This document shows positions 16,623-24,881 of a DNA stretch of 64,000 nucleotides, in pieces; position 1 is the first letter of the stretch; each line of letters begins with the position of its first letter. This stretch comes from Variovorax sp. Sphag1AA (GTDB lineage Bacteria > Pseudomonadota > Gammaproteobacteria > Burkholderiales > Burkholderiaceae_C). The position numbers were made by a program, and so were the translations under genes. The notes below the pieces were generated by a model. That model ran no database searches. It was not told the origin of the DNA and was given only the letters and a program-made list of their open reading frames with translations. Where the stretch lies: the NCBI RefSeq assembly GCF_014192575.1, contig NZ_JACHYC010000002.1:806001-870000 (forward strand), read 5' to 3'.

Positions 16623-17717
16623 ATGCCCGATGCTTTCATCCCCATTCACGCGCTCAAGGGCCGGGGCGCGGCCACGCGGCTGGCGCATCGCTTCGAGCGC
16701 GACACCCGCAATGCCTTCGACGACGGCTGGGGCACGCTCGAAGAAGGCGCCGCCGAAGCCGATGAGCTTCCCCCGCTGGCCACCGAGGTGCGTTTCGAAG
16801 ATGCCAAGTCGGTGCTCAGCCACAACGATTCGCCGGACATCACATTCGACACCTCGCTCAACCCGTATCGCGGCTGCGAGCACGGCTGCATCTACTGTTT
16901 CGCTCGGCCCACGCACAGCTATCTCAACCTTTCGCCGGGACTCGATTTCGAGACCAAGCTGATCGCCAAGCGCAACGTGGCCGAATTGCTGCGGGCCGAA
17001 CTGGCGCGCAAGAGCTACAAGCCGAGCCCGATCATCATCGGCACCGCGACCGACTGCTACCAGCCGATCGAACGCGAGCTTCGCCTCACGCGCTCGGTGA
17101 TCGAAGTGCTGAAGGAGGCGCGGCACCCCTTCGGCATCATCACCAAGTCCAGCGCGGTCGAGCACGACCTCGACCTGATCGCGCCGATGGCGGCGGAGCA
17201 TCTCGCAGCGGTGTACGTCACCATCACCACGCTCGACGGCGAACTCGCGCGCAAGCTCGAACCGCGTGCGGCCGCGCCGCATCGCCGGCTCCGGACGTTG
17301 CGTACGCTGGCCGAGGCGGGCGTGCCGGTCGGCGTGAGCGTCGGCCCGCAGATCCCGTTCGTCAACGAAGACATGGAGCAGGTGCTCGAAGCCGCCTGGG
17401 ATGCCGGCGCACGCAGCGCGTTCTACACAGTGATCCGCCTGCCTTGGGAAGTCGCGCCGCTCTTCAAGCAGTGGCTCGAGCTGCACTACCCGCAGCGGGC
17501 CGGTCGCATCATGGAGCGCATCCGCGAGATGCGCGGGGGCAAGGACTACGACGCGAATTTCGCGACGCGCATGAAAGGCAGCGGCGTCTGGGCCGATCTG
17601 ATCCGCCAGCGCTTCGAAAAGGCGACGAAGCGCATCGGCTTCTCCAACGACCGGACGCCGCTGGACCTCAGCGCTTTTCGGCCACCTGGCGCAGCGGGGC
17701 AGGGCAGCCTGTTCTAG
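16623..17717 (+). CDS. PA0069-family radical SAM protein, probably SOS-controlled
   Basis: A 364-residue radical SAM protein of the PA0069 family, distantly related to spore photoproduct lyase. The iron-sulfur cluster ligands are in CEHGCIYC (Cys85, Cys89, Cys92), with the family surroundings SLNPYRGCEHGCIYCFARPT and the later GTATDCYQPIER. The biochemical reaction is not established for the family. A perfect LexA-type palindrome lies just upstream, so induction by DNA damage is likely; the Pseudomonas relative is, as I recall, part of the LexA regulon. The 3' end overlaps the convergent efflux-lipoprotein gene by 50 bp. The ATG is the first after the box. Confidence 0.9.
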   Translation: MPDAFIPIHALKGRGAATRLAHRFERDTRNAFDDGWGTLEEGAAEADELPPLATEVRFEDAKSVLSHNDSPDITFDTSLNPYRGCEHGCIYCFARPTHSYLNLSPGLDFETKLIAKRNVAELLRAELARKSYKPSPIIIGTATDCYQPIERELRLTRSVIEVLKEARHPFGIITKSSAVEHDLDLIAPMAAEHLAAVYVTITTLDGELARKLEPRAAAPHRRLRTLRTLAEAGVPVGVSVGPQIPFVNEDMEQVLEAAWDAGARSAFYTVIRLPWEVAPLFKQWLELHYPQRAGRIMERIREMRGGKDYDANFATRMKGSGVWADLIRQRFEKATKRIGFSNDRTPLDLSAFRPPGAAGQGSLF

Positions 17718-19236
17718 CGTCTGCGGTAGTGCCGCGCGGTTCGACGCCGCACCAGTCGCCGCCGAGCGCCTTCACGAGGAACACCGACGTCAGCATGCGC
17801 TGGCCGTTGATCTGCGCTGCCTGCCGCTCGGTGGTGAGCAACGCCTGCTGCGCGGTGATCACGTCGAGGAAAGTCGAAGCGCCACCCTGGTAGCGGCCCG
17901 CCGCCATTTCGAGCACGCGGCGCGAGCTTTCGACCGCCGTCTGCGCCTGCGTCGATGCCCGCTCCAGCGAGGCGAGGCCCGTAATGCCGTCTTCGGCTTC
18001 CTGGAAGGCGACAAGGACGGTGCGCTTGTAGCCGGCGACCGCGACGTCGTAACCCGCCTTGCTGAAGTCCACGTTGGCGCGGATGCGGCCGCCGTCGAAG
18101 ATGGTTTGCGTGGCGGTCACGCCGAGCGACCACAGCAGGCTCTGGGAATCGAACAGCGTCGACAGCGTGCGGCTGTCGACGCCGATCGATGGGAGCAGCA
18201 TCACGCTTGGGTAGAAGGCCGCGCTTGCCACGCCGATCTGCGCGTTGGCGGCGGCCATCGCGCGTTCGGCAGAAGCGACATCCGGCCGGCGCTGCAGCGC
18301 TTCGGACGGAATGCCGATCGGGATCGCCGGCGGCACGAGCGGCTTGACATCAGCCGCGACCGAGAACGACGGCGCGGGCGTGCCGGTCAGCGTCGCGAGC
18401 GCGTGCTCGTACTGCGAGCGCGTCTTCTTGAGCACATCGACCTGCGCCAGCGTGTTGTCGAGCAGCGCCTGCTGCTGCGCCACGTCGAGTCCGGAAACCG
18501 CGCCGAGATCGTGCCGATCGGTCACGAACTGGAGCGCGCGCTGTTGCAGCGCGATGGAGCGTGCGAGAACGTCGAGTTCGATGTCGGTCGAGCGAAGGTT
18601 GTAGTACGCCGACGCCACGTCCGTCGTGAGCAGCAGCCGCGTGTTTTCCAGATCGGCGGCCGACTGCGCGGCAGAGGCGGTCGCGGCTTCGACGGAGCGC
18701 TGCACGCGGCCGGCGAAGTCGAGCTCGTAACTGGCCGTGAGGTTCAGCGCGAAATCGTTCTGTACCGTCGAATAGTTGGGCACCGCGTAATTGGTAAGCG
18801 GCCGGTTCGCCGAGATATCGAAGCGTTGCGCGCGTGTGCCGACGCCGACCTGTGGATAGCGGCCGGCATTGGCGCCCGCCAGCGTCGCGCGCGCCTGCGC
18901 GAGCCGCGCGCTTGCGAGTTCCAGCGTGGGGCTGTTGGCGAGCGCCTTCTGCTGGAGCGCGTCGAGCTGCGGATCACCGAAGCGCAACCACCAGGGGCCC
19001 TTGTCGTCGGCGTCGCCCGGAACCGCCTGCTTCCAGGGCTCTTCCAGTTGCCAGGTCACCGGGATGTCGACAGCCGGCGGTTTGTAGTCCGGACCGGCGG
19101 CGCACCCGGCCAGGACCGCGGCCATGGCCCACGAAGCCAAGGCAACCGCGGAACCGGCTTTGCCGGGCCGCTGGGTGCGCCCCCTTGAGGGGGTGTCAGA
19201 GCCACACGAAGTGGGCGAGGCTGGGGGTGAGCTCAT
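17668..19236 (-). CDS. RND efflux outer-membrane lipoprotein, NodT/OprM family
   Basis: Outer-membrane channel of a tripartite RND pump, 522 residues, forming a trimeric beta-barrel and periplasmic alpha-helical tunnel. Two repeated outer-membrane-efflux domains cover roughly residues 90-275 and 300-490. A lipobox LAGC (Cys45) follows the hydrophobic run VALASWAMAAV. The start is set by AAGGAG 10 bases before an ATG that lies 1 bp after the adaptor gene stop. Oddly, residues 4-32 are encoded by a copy of the dispersed intergenic repeat (19141-19227), read in frame, so the N-terminal part of the signal peptide is repeat-derived. It will be removed on lipidation. The 3' end overlaps the radical SAM gene by 50 bp. 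Third gene of the operon. Confidence 0.9.
   Translation of the reverse strand: MSSPPASPTSCGSDTPSRGRTQRPGKAGSAVALASWAMAAVLAGCAAGPDYKPPAVDIPVTWQLEEPWKQAVPGDADDKGPWWLRFGDPQLDALQQKALANSPTLELASARLAQARATLAGANAGRYPQVGVGTRAQRFDISANRPLTNYAVPNYSTVQNDFALNLTASYELDFAGRVQRSVEAATASAAQSAADLENTRLLLTTDVASAYYNLRSTDIELDVLARSIALQQRALQFVTDRHDLGAVSGLDVAQQQALLDNTLAQVDVLKKTRSQYEHALATLTGTPAPSFSVAADVKPLVPPAIPIGIPSEALQRRPDVASAERAMAAANAQIGVASAAFYPSVMLLPSIGVDSRTLSTLFDSQSLLWSLGVTATQTIFDGGRIRANVDFSKAGYDVAVAGYKRTVLVAFQEAEDGITGLASLERASTQAQTAVESSRRVLEMAAGRYQGGASTFLDVITAQQALLTTERQAAQINGQRMLTSVFLVKALGGDWCGVEPRGTTADARTGCPAPLRQVAEKR
19141..19227 (-). repeat. Dispersed GC-rich repeat, copy 2, inside the efflux lipoprotein gene
   Basis: Inverted relative to copy 1 (10897-10983). 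Read on the minus strand it begins CCCCCAGCCTCGCCCACTTC and keeps both hairpins: CCCCCTCAAGGGGG and CCGGC-AAA-GCCGG. Unlike copy 1 it lies within a reading frame, three codons after the start of the outer-membrane lipoprotein, and extends into the hydrophobic core of its signal peptide. Confidence 0.85.
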
Positions 19237-19237
19237 T

Positions 19238-20446
19238 TCAAGCAGACTCCTTCGCGATCACCACGACGTCGCCGTCGGCCAGCGAATCGGAAGGATTGAG
19301 CACCAGCCGGTCGGTCGGACCGATGCCGTCGATCACCTCGACCGTCTCGCCGTAGTTGCGGCCCAGCGTGACCCCGCGCAGCTTGATCTTTCCTTGCGCA
19401 TCGACCACCGCGACGCGCGTGCCTTCGGCGCGGAACAGCAGCGCGTTCGCCGGGATCGTCAGCGACTGGCTCGCGGCCATCGGCAGCGAGACCTGCACGT
19501 AGGCGCCGGGCAGCAGCGTGCCGTCTTTGTTCGGCAGCGAGACTTCGACCTGCATCATGCGCGTCGCGGTGTCGATCGCGCCGGAGGTCCGCGCCACTTC
19601 ACCCTTGAAGGTCTGGCCGCGAAGCTCCGACTGCGTGACGACCACCGGCTGCCCCGCCTTCACGAGTTGCGCATAGGCCTGTGGCACGTTGATGTACACC
19701 CGCAGCGGATCGGTCTGCGCGAGCAGGAAGAGCGCGCGTCCGCTGCCCGCGTCGATCAGGTCGCCGACATCCACGTTGCGACGCGTGACGACACCCGAGA
19801 ACGGCGCGACCACGCGCTTGAAGCCCTCGGTCTGCTTGAGCCGCTGCACATTGGCATCGGCCGCCGCGAGATTGGCAGTCGCCTGCGCGAGCCCGCTGCG
19901 GCGCTCGTCGAGGTCCTGTTGCGAAACCACGTCCTTCTTGCGCAGGTTCTCCCATCGCGCGACGGTGCTCTTCGCGAGCTCGAGGCTCGACGCCGCCTGC
20001 TGCCGCGCGGCGATGGCCTGCGAAAGCTGCTGGTCGATCTCGGGCGTGTCGAGTTCGGCGAGCAGTTCGCCCTTTTCGACGTGGCTGCCGATGTCCTTGG
20101 TCCAGCGCTTGAGGTAGCCGCTTGCGCGCGCCGAGATCGGCGACTGCACATAGCCCTGCAGCGTGCCCGGCAGCGCCAGCGTCTGGCCGGCAGTGGGTGT
20201 CTGCGGAAGGGCGGTCTTCACATACTGCGCTGCGCGTTCGGCGGTGCCGACTTCGAGCGCGCGTGCGTTGGTCATGCGGACGAACACCGTTCGCGCGCCG
20301 CCCACGACGAGCACCGCCAGGACGATCCAGACGGCGATGCGGGTCCGGCGCACGATCTGCCGCCGCTTGAGCAGTTCGTGATGTTCGCCGTCTTCCGAAG
20401 CGGCGATCGGGTGGATGGCCAATGCCGCGTGGCGTTGCTCCGTCAT
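19238..20446 (-). CDS. RND efflux periplasmic adaptor (membrane fusion protein)
   Basis: HlyD/AcrA-type adaptor, 402 residues, linking the inner-membrane pump to the outer-membrane channel. It has an N-terminal membrane anchor (about residues 37-58, IAVWIVLAVLVVGGA), a lipoyl/biotinyl half-motif, a coiled-coil hairpin (about residues 125-200, rich in Ala/Gln/Leu), the second lipoyl half with VVAPFSGVVTRRNVDVGDLI, and beta-barrel and membrane-proximal domains ending DVVVIAKESA. It is anchored by a transmembrane helix rather than a lipid because no lipobox is seen. The ATG gives the normal cytoplasmic tail; a longer frame runs antisense. It sits 4 bp after the pump gene and 1 bp before the channel gene. 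Confidence 0.91.
   Translation of the reverse strand: MTEQRHAALAIHPIAASEDGEHHELLKRRQIVRRTRIAVWIVLAVLVVGGARTVFVRMTNARALEVGTAERAAQYVKTALPQTPTAGQTLALPGTLQGYVQSPISARASGYLKRWTKDIGSHVEKGELLAELDTPEIDQQLSQAIAARQQAASSLELAKSTVARWENLRKKDVVSQQDLDERRSGLAQATANLAAADANVQRLKQTEGFKRVVAPFSGVVTRRNVDVGDLIDAGSGRALFLLAQTDPLRVYINVPQAYAQLVKAGQPVVVTQSELRGQTFKGEVARTSGAIDTATRMMQVEVSLPNKDGTLLPGAYVQVSLPMAASQSLTIPANALLFRAEGTRVAVVDAQGKIKLRGVTLGRNYGETVEVIDGIGPTDRLVLNPSDSLADGDVVVIAKESA
19247..19252 (-). promoter_or_regulatory. Ribosome-binding site fixing the efflux lipoprotein start
   Basis: AAGGAG on the minus strand, 10 bases before the ATG at 19236 and inside the end of the adaptor gene. It supports initiation upstream of the repeat, so the repeat is translated. 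Confidence 0.7.
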
Positions 20447-20450
20447 GGGG

Positions 20451-23400
20451 TCAGGTCTCCAGGGGCTGCGCCCCGAGCGAGGTGTTGGTCGTTTCGGTGT
20501 GGGCTGCGGCGTGGGCGGCCTTTCGGCGTGCACGGCGGCTGTGGATTTCCGCGAAGACGGCAGGCACGAAGAACAGCGTCGAGACGGTCGCGAACAGCAG
20601 GCCGCCGATGACGGCGCGGCCGAGCGGCGCGTTCTGCTCCGCGCCTTCGCCGAGGCCCAGCGCCATCGGGATCATGCCGATGATCATCGCGAGCGCGGTC
20701 ATCAGCACCGGCCGGATCCGCGTCGCGCCGGCTTCGAGCGCGGCTGCCAGCGGCGTCGCGCCGGCCGCGAGCCGCTCCAGCGCGAAGGACACCAGCAGGA
20801 TGGAGTTCGCGGTCGCGACGCCCATCGTCATGATTGCGCCGGTCAGCGCCGGCACGCTCAGCGTGGTGCCGGTGATGAACAGCATCCACGCGATGCCGGC
20901 CAGCGCCGCGGGCAGCGCGGTGATGATGATTGCGGCGTCGAGCCACGACTGGAAGGTGACCACGATCAGTAGATAGACCAGCACGATCGCCATTGCAAGG
21001 CCGACGCCGAGGCCGATGAAGGACGCCTGCATCGTCTGCACTTGCCCGCGGATCGTGACCTGGCTGCCGCGCGGCAGCGTCGGGCGCATGTCGTCGACCA
21101 GCGCTTTCACTTTCGAAGCGACGCTGGCGAGGTCGGTGCCCTGGACGCTCACGAAGACGTCGACCACCGGCTGAATGTTGTAGTGCGACACCACGGCCTG
21201 CTGCCGCCCGGCCTGCGCGTCGACGAGGTTGCCGAGCAGTTGCGGCGCCCCGCCGGCCGCGGCGGTCGTGCCGGTGCCCACCGGAATGTTGAGCAGCGAG
21301 TCGAGCGAATCCACCGAATACTGCGGCGACTGCACGGCGATGTTGTAGACCACGCCGTTCTGCGGATTCAGCCAGAACGCGGGCGCGGTCTGCGAACTGC
21401 CCGACAGCGCGATCAGCACGTTCTGCCCGACGTTCGATGCGGTCAGGCCGAACTGCTGCAGCCGCGTGCGGTCCATCTGCAGGTTCAGGCCCGGCCCGTC
21501 GAGCCGCTGGTGCACATGCGCGTCGACCGCGCCGGGAATCTGCCGGATCTTCTTGGTCAGCTCGGCCGCGCGCGCCGCGTTGGCGTAGACGTCGTTGCCG
21601 CTGAACTGCACGTCGATCGCCGCGGGCAGGCCGAAGTTCAGGATCTGCGTGACGATGTCCGCGGGCTGGAAGAAAAACTCGGTGCCAGGGAAGCGCTTCG
21701 GCAGCTCAGCGCGCAACACGGAGACGAACTCATCGGTCGGCCGGTGACCTTCGCGCAACGACAGCAGGATCTCGCCGTCCAGCGTGCCGATGGTTCCCGC
21801 GTTGCTGTACGAGAGATTGATGCCGCTGTTGGGCACGCCGAGGTTGTCGAGGATGGTTTCGAGCTGGTCCTTCGGCACGAGCTCGCGGATGGCGACCTCG
21901 ACCTGGTCCGCGAGGCGCGCCGTTTCCTCGATGCGGGTGCCCGTGGGCGCGCGCATGTGCAGGCGGATCTGGCCGGCGTCCACGTTGGGGAAGAAGTCGC
22001 GGCCGAGCACGGGAAAGAGCGCGCACGACAGCACGCAGAAGCCCAGGAAAAGCGCGATGAACCGCCCGCGTCGCGAGAGGACTGCAGACAACACCAGCGT
22101 GTAGGCACGGCGCACGCGCTCGAAGCGGCGGTCGAAGCTGCGGTAGACGCGCTGCAGGAGGCTCGGCTTGGCGTTCGGATCGGCCTTGGCATGCGCGCCG
22201 CCCATCAGCAGCATGACCAGCGTCGGCACCAGCGTGCGCGACAGCAGGTAGGACGCAGCCATTGCGAACACCACCGCCATCGCGAGCGGCACGAACAGGA
22301 ACTTCGCCACGCCCGAGAGGAAGAACATCGGCACGAACACGATGCAGATGCACAGGGTGGAGACGAAGGCGGCGGGGCCGATTTCACCGGCGCCGATCAG
22401 GATCGCCTCCTTGAGTTCGGTGCCCATGTGCAGGTGGCGCTCGATGTTCTCGATGGTCACGATCGCCTGGTCCACCAGAATGCCGACCGATAGCGCGAGG
22501 CCGCCCAGCGTCATCAGGTTGAGCGTCTGCCCGAGCGCGTAGAGCGCCAGGATCGACGCCAGGATCGACAGCGGAATGGTCAGCGCGATGATGAGCGTGC
22601 TGCGCCAGTTGCCGAGGAAGAGCAGCACCATTGCCGCGGTGAGTGCGGCGGCGATCACCGCCTCGAACACCACGCCCTGCACTGCGGCCTTGACGAACAG
22701 CGACTGGTCGAAGAGCGGCGTGACCTTGATGTCCTGCGGCATGCCCTGCGCCGCCACCGGCAGCAGCGCTCGCAGATTGGAGACGATGTCCAGCGTCGAC
22801 GCGCCGCCGTTCTTGAGCACCGACAGCAGCACGCCGCGCACGCCGTCCTGCCGCACCACATTGGTCTGCGGCGAGAAGCCATCGCGCACGAAGGCCACGT
22901 CGCGCAGGTAGATGGTCGCGCCGGCCGCGGTGCGCACCGGCAGGTCGTTCAGGCCTGCGATCTCCTCCGGAGAGCCGTTCATGCGCACGCTGTATTCGGT
23001 CGCGCCGAACTTGGCAGTGCCCGAAGGAAGGATCAGGTTCTGCGCGTTGACCGCGTTGACCACGTCCGCCGGCGACAGCCCGCGTGCCTGCAGGGCCTGG
23101 GTATCGAGGTCGACGGAAATCAGTCGGTTCTTGCCGCCATACGGAAAGGGCACCGCCGTCCCCGGCACCGTGATGAGTTGCGGCCGCAGTTGATTGATCG
23201 CCGAGTCGAACAGCGAGTTTTCCGCCCGCGTCGGGCTGGACAGCGCAAGCTGGATGACCGGAATGCTCGATGCCGAGTACTTGATGACTAGCGGCGGCGT
23301 AATGCCCGGAGGAAGCTGCCGCACCTGCGTCTGCATCGAGGCGACCACCTGCGCGATGGCGGTTTCGATGCTCGCGGTCGGCTGGAAGAAGACCTTGATC

Positions 23401-23672
23401 ACCGTCACCCCGGCCAGCGACTGCGATTCGATGTGCTCGATGTCGCTCACCGTCGTGGTCAGGCTCCGTTCGGTCTGACCGGCGATGCGCTGGCCCATCT
23501 CCTGCGCCGGCAATCCGCCGTAGTTCCAGATGATGCTGACCACCGGAATGTTGATTTCCGGGAAGATGTCGGTCGCCATCCGCATCAGCACGAACGGGGT
23601 CGCCAGCACGATCAGCATCGCCATGACGATGAATGTGTATGGCCGACGCAACGACAGTGGTACCAACGACAC
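20451..23672 (-). CDS. RND efflux inner-membrane pump (AcrB-like)
   Basis: A 1073-residue RND permease of the AcrB/MdtB type, driven by protons. It starts with MSLVPLSLRRPYTFIVMAML (first transmembrane helix) and has two large periplasmic loops and about 12 transmembrane helices. The central helix shows the conserved GILVDQAIVTIENIERHLH region with the proton-relay Asp. The protein looks closer to hydrophobe/drug pumps than to heavy-metal CzcA pumps, since metal-pump motifs were not seen; the substrate is unknown. The start is a GTG with GGAAG upstream. As the first gene it gives the operon an uncommon order: pump, adaptor, channel. Divergent from gluconokinase; no local regulator gene was found. 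Confidence 0.92.
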   Translation of the reverse strand: MSLVPLSLRRPYTFIVMAMLIVLATPFVLMRMATDIFPEINIPVVSIIWNYGGLPAQEMGQRIAGQTERSLTTTVSDIEHIESQSLAGVTVIKVFFQPTASIETAIAQVVASMQTQVRQLPPGITPPLVIKYSASSIPVIQLALSSPTRAENSLFDSAINQLRPQLITVPGTAVPFPYGGKNRLISVDLDTQALQARGLSPADVVNAVNAQNLILPSGTAKFGATEYSVRMNGSPEEIAGLNDLPVRTAAGATIYLRDVAFVRDGFSPQTNVVRQDGVRGVLLSVLKNGGASTLDIVSNLRALLPVAAQGMPQDIKVTPLFDQSLFVKAAVQGVVFEAVIAAALTAAMVLLFLGNWRSTLIIALTIPLSILASILALYALGQTLNLMTLGGLALSVGILVDQAIVTIENIERHLHMGTELKEAILIGAGEIGPAAFVSTLCICIVFVPMFFLSGVAKFLFVPLAMAVVFAMAASYLLSRTLVPTLVMLLMGGAHAKADPNAKPSLLQRVYRSFDRRFERVRRAYTLVLSAVLSRRGRFIALFLGFCVLSCALFPVLGRDFFPNVDAGQIRLHMRAPTGTRIEETARLADQVEVAIRELVPKDQLETILDNLGVPNSGINLSYSNAGTIGTLDGEILLSLREGHRPTDEFVSVLRAELPKRFPGTEFFFQPADIVTQILNFGLPAAIDVQFSGNDVYANAARAAELTKKIRQIPGAVDAHVHQRLDGPGLNLQMDRTRLQQFGLTASNVGQNVLIALSGSSQTAPAFWLNPQNGVVYNIAVQSPQYSVDSLDSLLNIPVGTGTTAAAGGAPQLLGNLVDAQAGRQQAVVSHYNIQPVVDVFVSVQGTDLASVASKVKALVDDMRPTLPRGSQVTIRGQVQTMQASFIGLGVGLAMAIVLVYLLIVVTFQSWLDAAIIITALPAALAGIAWMLFITGTTLSVPALTGAIMTMGVATANSILLVSFALERLAAGATPLAAALEAGATRIRPVLMTALAMIIGMIPMALGLGEGAEQNAPLGRAVIGGLLFATVSTLFFVPAVFAEIHSRRARRKAAHAAAHTETTNTSLGAQPLET

Positions 23673-23702
23673 GATCTGTTACTTCCGTTCTAAGAGGCCG
23701 CC

Positions 23703-24254
23703 ATGATATGCAGAGATCGAAAGACAATGCCGGCGATGCAGCAGCTTTACAAGCCCGAAACAGATACCGCCCGCTGGCTCGTCGTCATGGGCGTTTCGGG
23801 ATGCGGCAAGTCCAGCCTCGGCGCGGCGCTCGCCCGCGAACTGGCCCTGCCGCTGATCGAGGGAGATGACTTCCATGCGCCCGAAAGCGTTCGCAAGATG
23901 CGCGCCGGGATTGCGCTGACCGACGAGGATCGCGCGGGCTGGCTCTCCCGGCTCGGTAAGGAACTCGCCGATCACCATAAAGGCGCCGTGCTGACCTGCT
24001 CGGCGCTCAAGCGCGACTACCGCGACCGGCTGCGGGCCGCGCGTCCCGGGTTGCAGTTCGTCTACATGGCGCTTACGAGGGATGAGGCCGAGCGCCGCGT
24101 TGCGGAGCGCGCAGCAGTCCACATGTTTCCCGCGAGCCTCGTCGCCAACCAGTTTGCGACCCTGGAGTCGCCCGTCGGCGAGCCCGGCGTGCTGGAAGTC
24201 GACGCCACGGCGCCGCTCGAACAACTCGTGGCGCAGGTGCGGGCCTGGCGCTAA
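23703..24254 (+). CDS. gntK: Gluconokinase
   Basis: Small P-loop kinase that phosphorylates D-gluconate to 6-phosphogluconate for the Entner-Doudoroff or pentose-phosphate route. The Walker A GVSGCGKSS lies at residues 30-38 from the chosen start, followed by the family segments LIEGDDFHAPESVRKM (substrate region) and SALKRDYRDRLR. The 183 residues include about 12-20 extra at the N-terminus. ATG 23703 has AAGAGG 5 bases upstream, but ATGs at 23727 and 23736 would give a more typical protein. It is divergent from the RND operon; no gluconate transporter is beside it. Confidence 0.9.
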   Translation: MICRDRKTMPAMQQLYKPETDTARWLVVMGVSGCGKSSLGAALARELALPLIEGDDFHAPESVRKMRAGIALTDEDRAGWLSRLGKELADHHKGAVLTCSALKRDYRDRLRAARPGLQFVYMALTRDEAERRVAERAAVHMFPASLVANQFATLESPVGEPGVLEVDATAPLEQLVAQVRAWR

Positions 24255-24266
24255 AGGCGGGCAGCC

Positions 24267-24881
24267 TCAACCCGGCGGACGCAAGCCGAGCGCATCGAAC
24301 ACCCGAATCGCCGCATAGGCATCGTTGCCTGCGTATCGCAGTTGCGCCGGGGTCAGCTGCTTGCTGGCCCAGTTCGAGGTGGTCGCCTTGCGCGACTTGA
24401 TGAAGCGACGGTTGAACATCAGCGCCACGGCGGTCTTCACGCCGATGGATTTGCGATAGCCGCGCCGGCGGAATTCGACGTCGAGATCGAAGACCGCCTG
24501 CGGCTCGATGCCGAAGCGCTGGCGGATCAGGCTGAGGTCGCCCGACAGCCCGAAGCCCACTTTGAGCAGGTCCGGCGAAGTGAGCAGTTTCGTCAAGGTG
24601 CCGTGGAAGGCGGCGCGATGCGACTGGAAGAGCCACGCCGCGGTGGCTGTCGAGAACTGCAGCACATGCGGGCCGGTGGACACCTCGAACTTCGCGAAGG
24701 TCGGTTTCGATTCGGTGTCGAAACCGACGACGCCAGCAGCCAGAAGGGCGTTGGTCGCGGCTTCGGCGTCCTCCGCTGTCTCGACCACATGGATCTCCGG
24801 CAGCTCGAGGCCGACGAAGGGCTCCAGCAAGGCGATCTGCTCGCGCTCGGGCAGCGGCGCGGGCGTGGGGACGGCGGCCAT
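24267..24881 (-). CDS. 3'-5' exonuclease domain protein (DnaQ/RNase D-like)
   Basis: A 204-residue stand-alone DEDD-type exonuclease domain: motif I is VGFDTES (Asp55, Glu57), motif II falls in LLKVGFGLSGDLSLI with the conserved Asp, and motif III is near RYAGNDAYAAIRVFD. The HRDC domains of RNase D are missing. It resembles the Werner-helicase/RNase D exonuclease family, so the substrate may be DNA or structured RNA. Its ATG directly abuts the stop codon of the S-formylglutathione hydrolase gene with no spacer (TGAATG), so it is the last gene of the formaldehyde operon. Confidence 0.85.
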   Translation of the reverse strand: MAAVPTPAPLPEREQIALLEPFVGLELPEIHVVETAEDAEAATNALLAAGVVGFDTESKPTFAKFEVSTGPHVLQFSTATAAWLFQSHRAAFHGTLTKLLTSPDLLKVGFGLSGDLSLIRQRFGIEPQAVFDLDVEFRRRGYRKSIGVKTAVALMFNRRFIKSRKATTSNWASKQLTPAQLRYAGNDAYAAIRVFDALGLRPPG

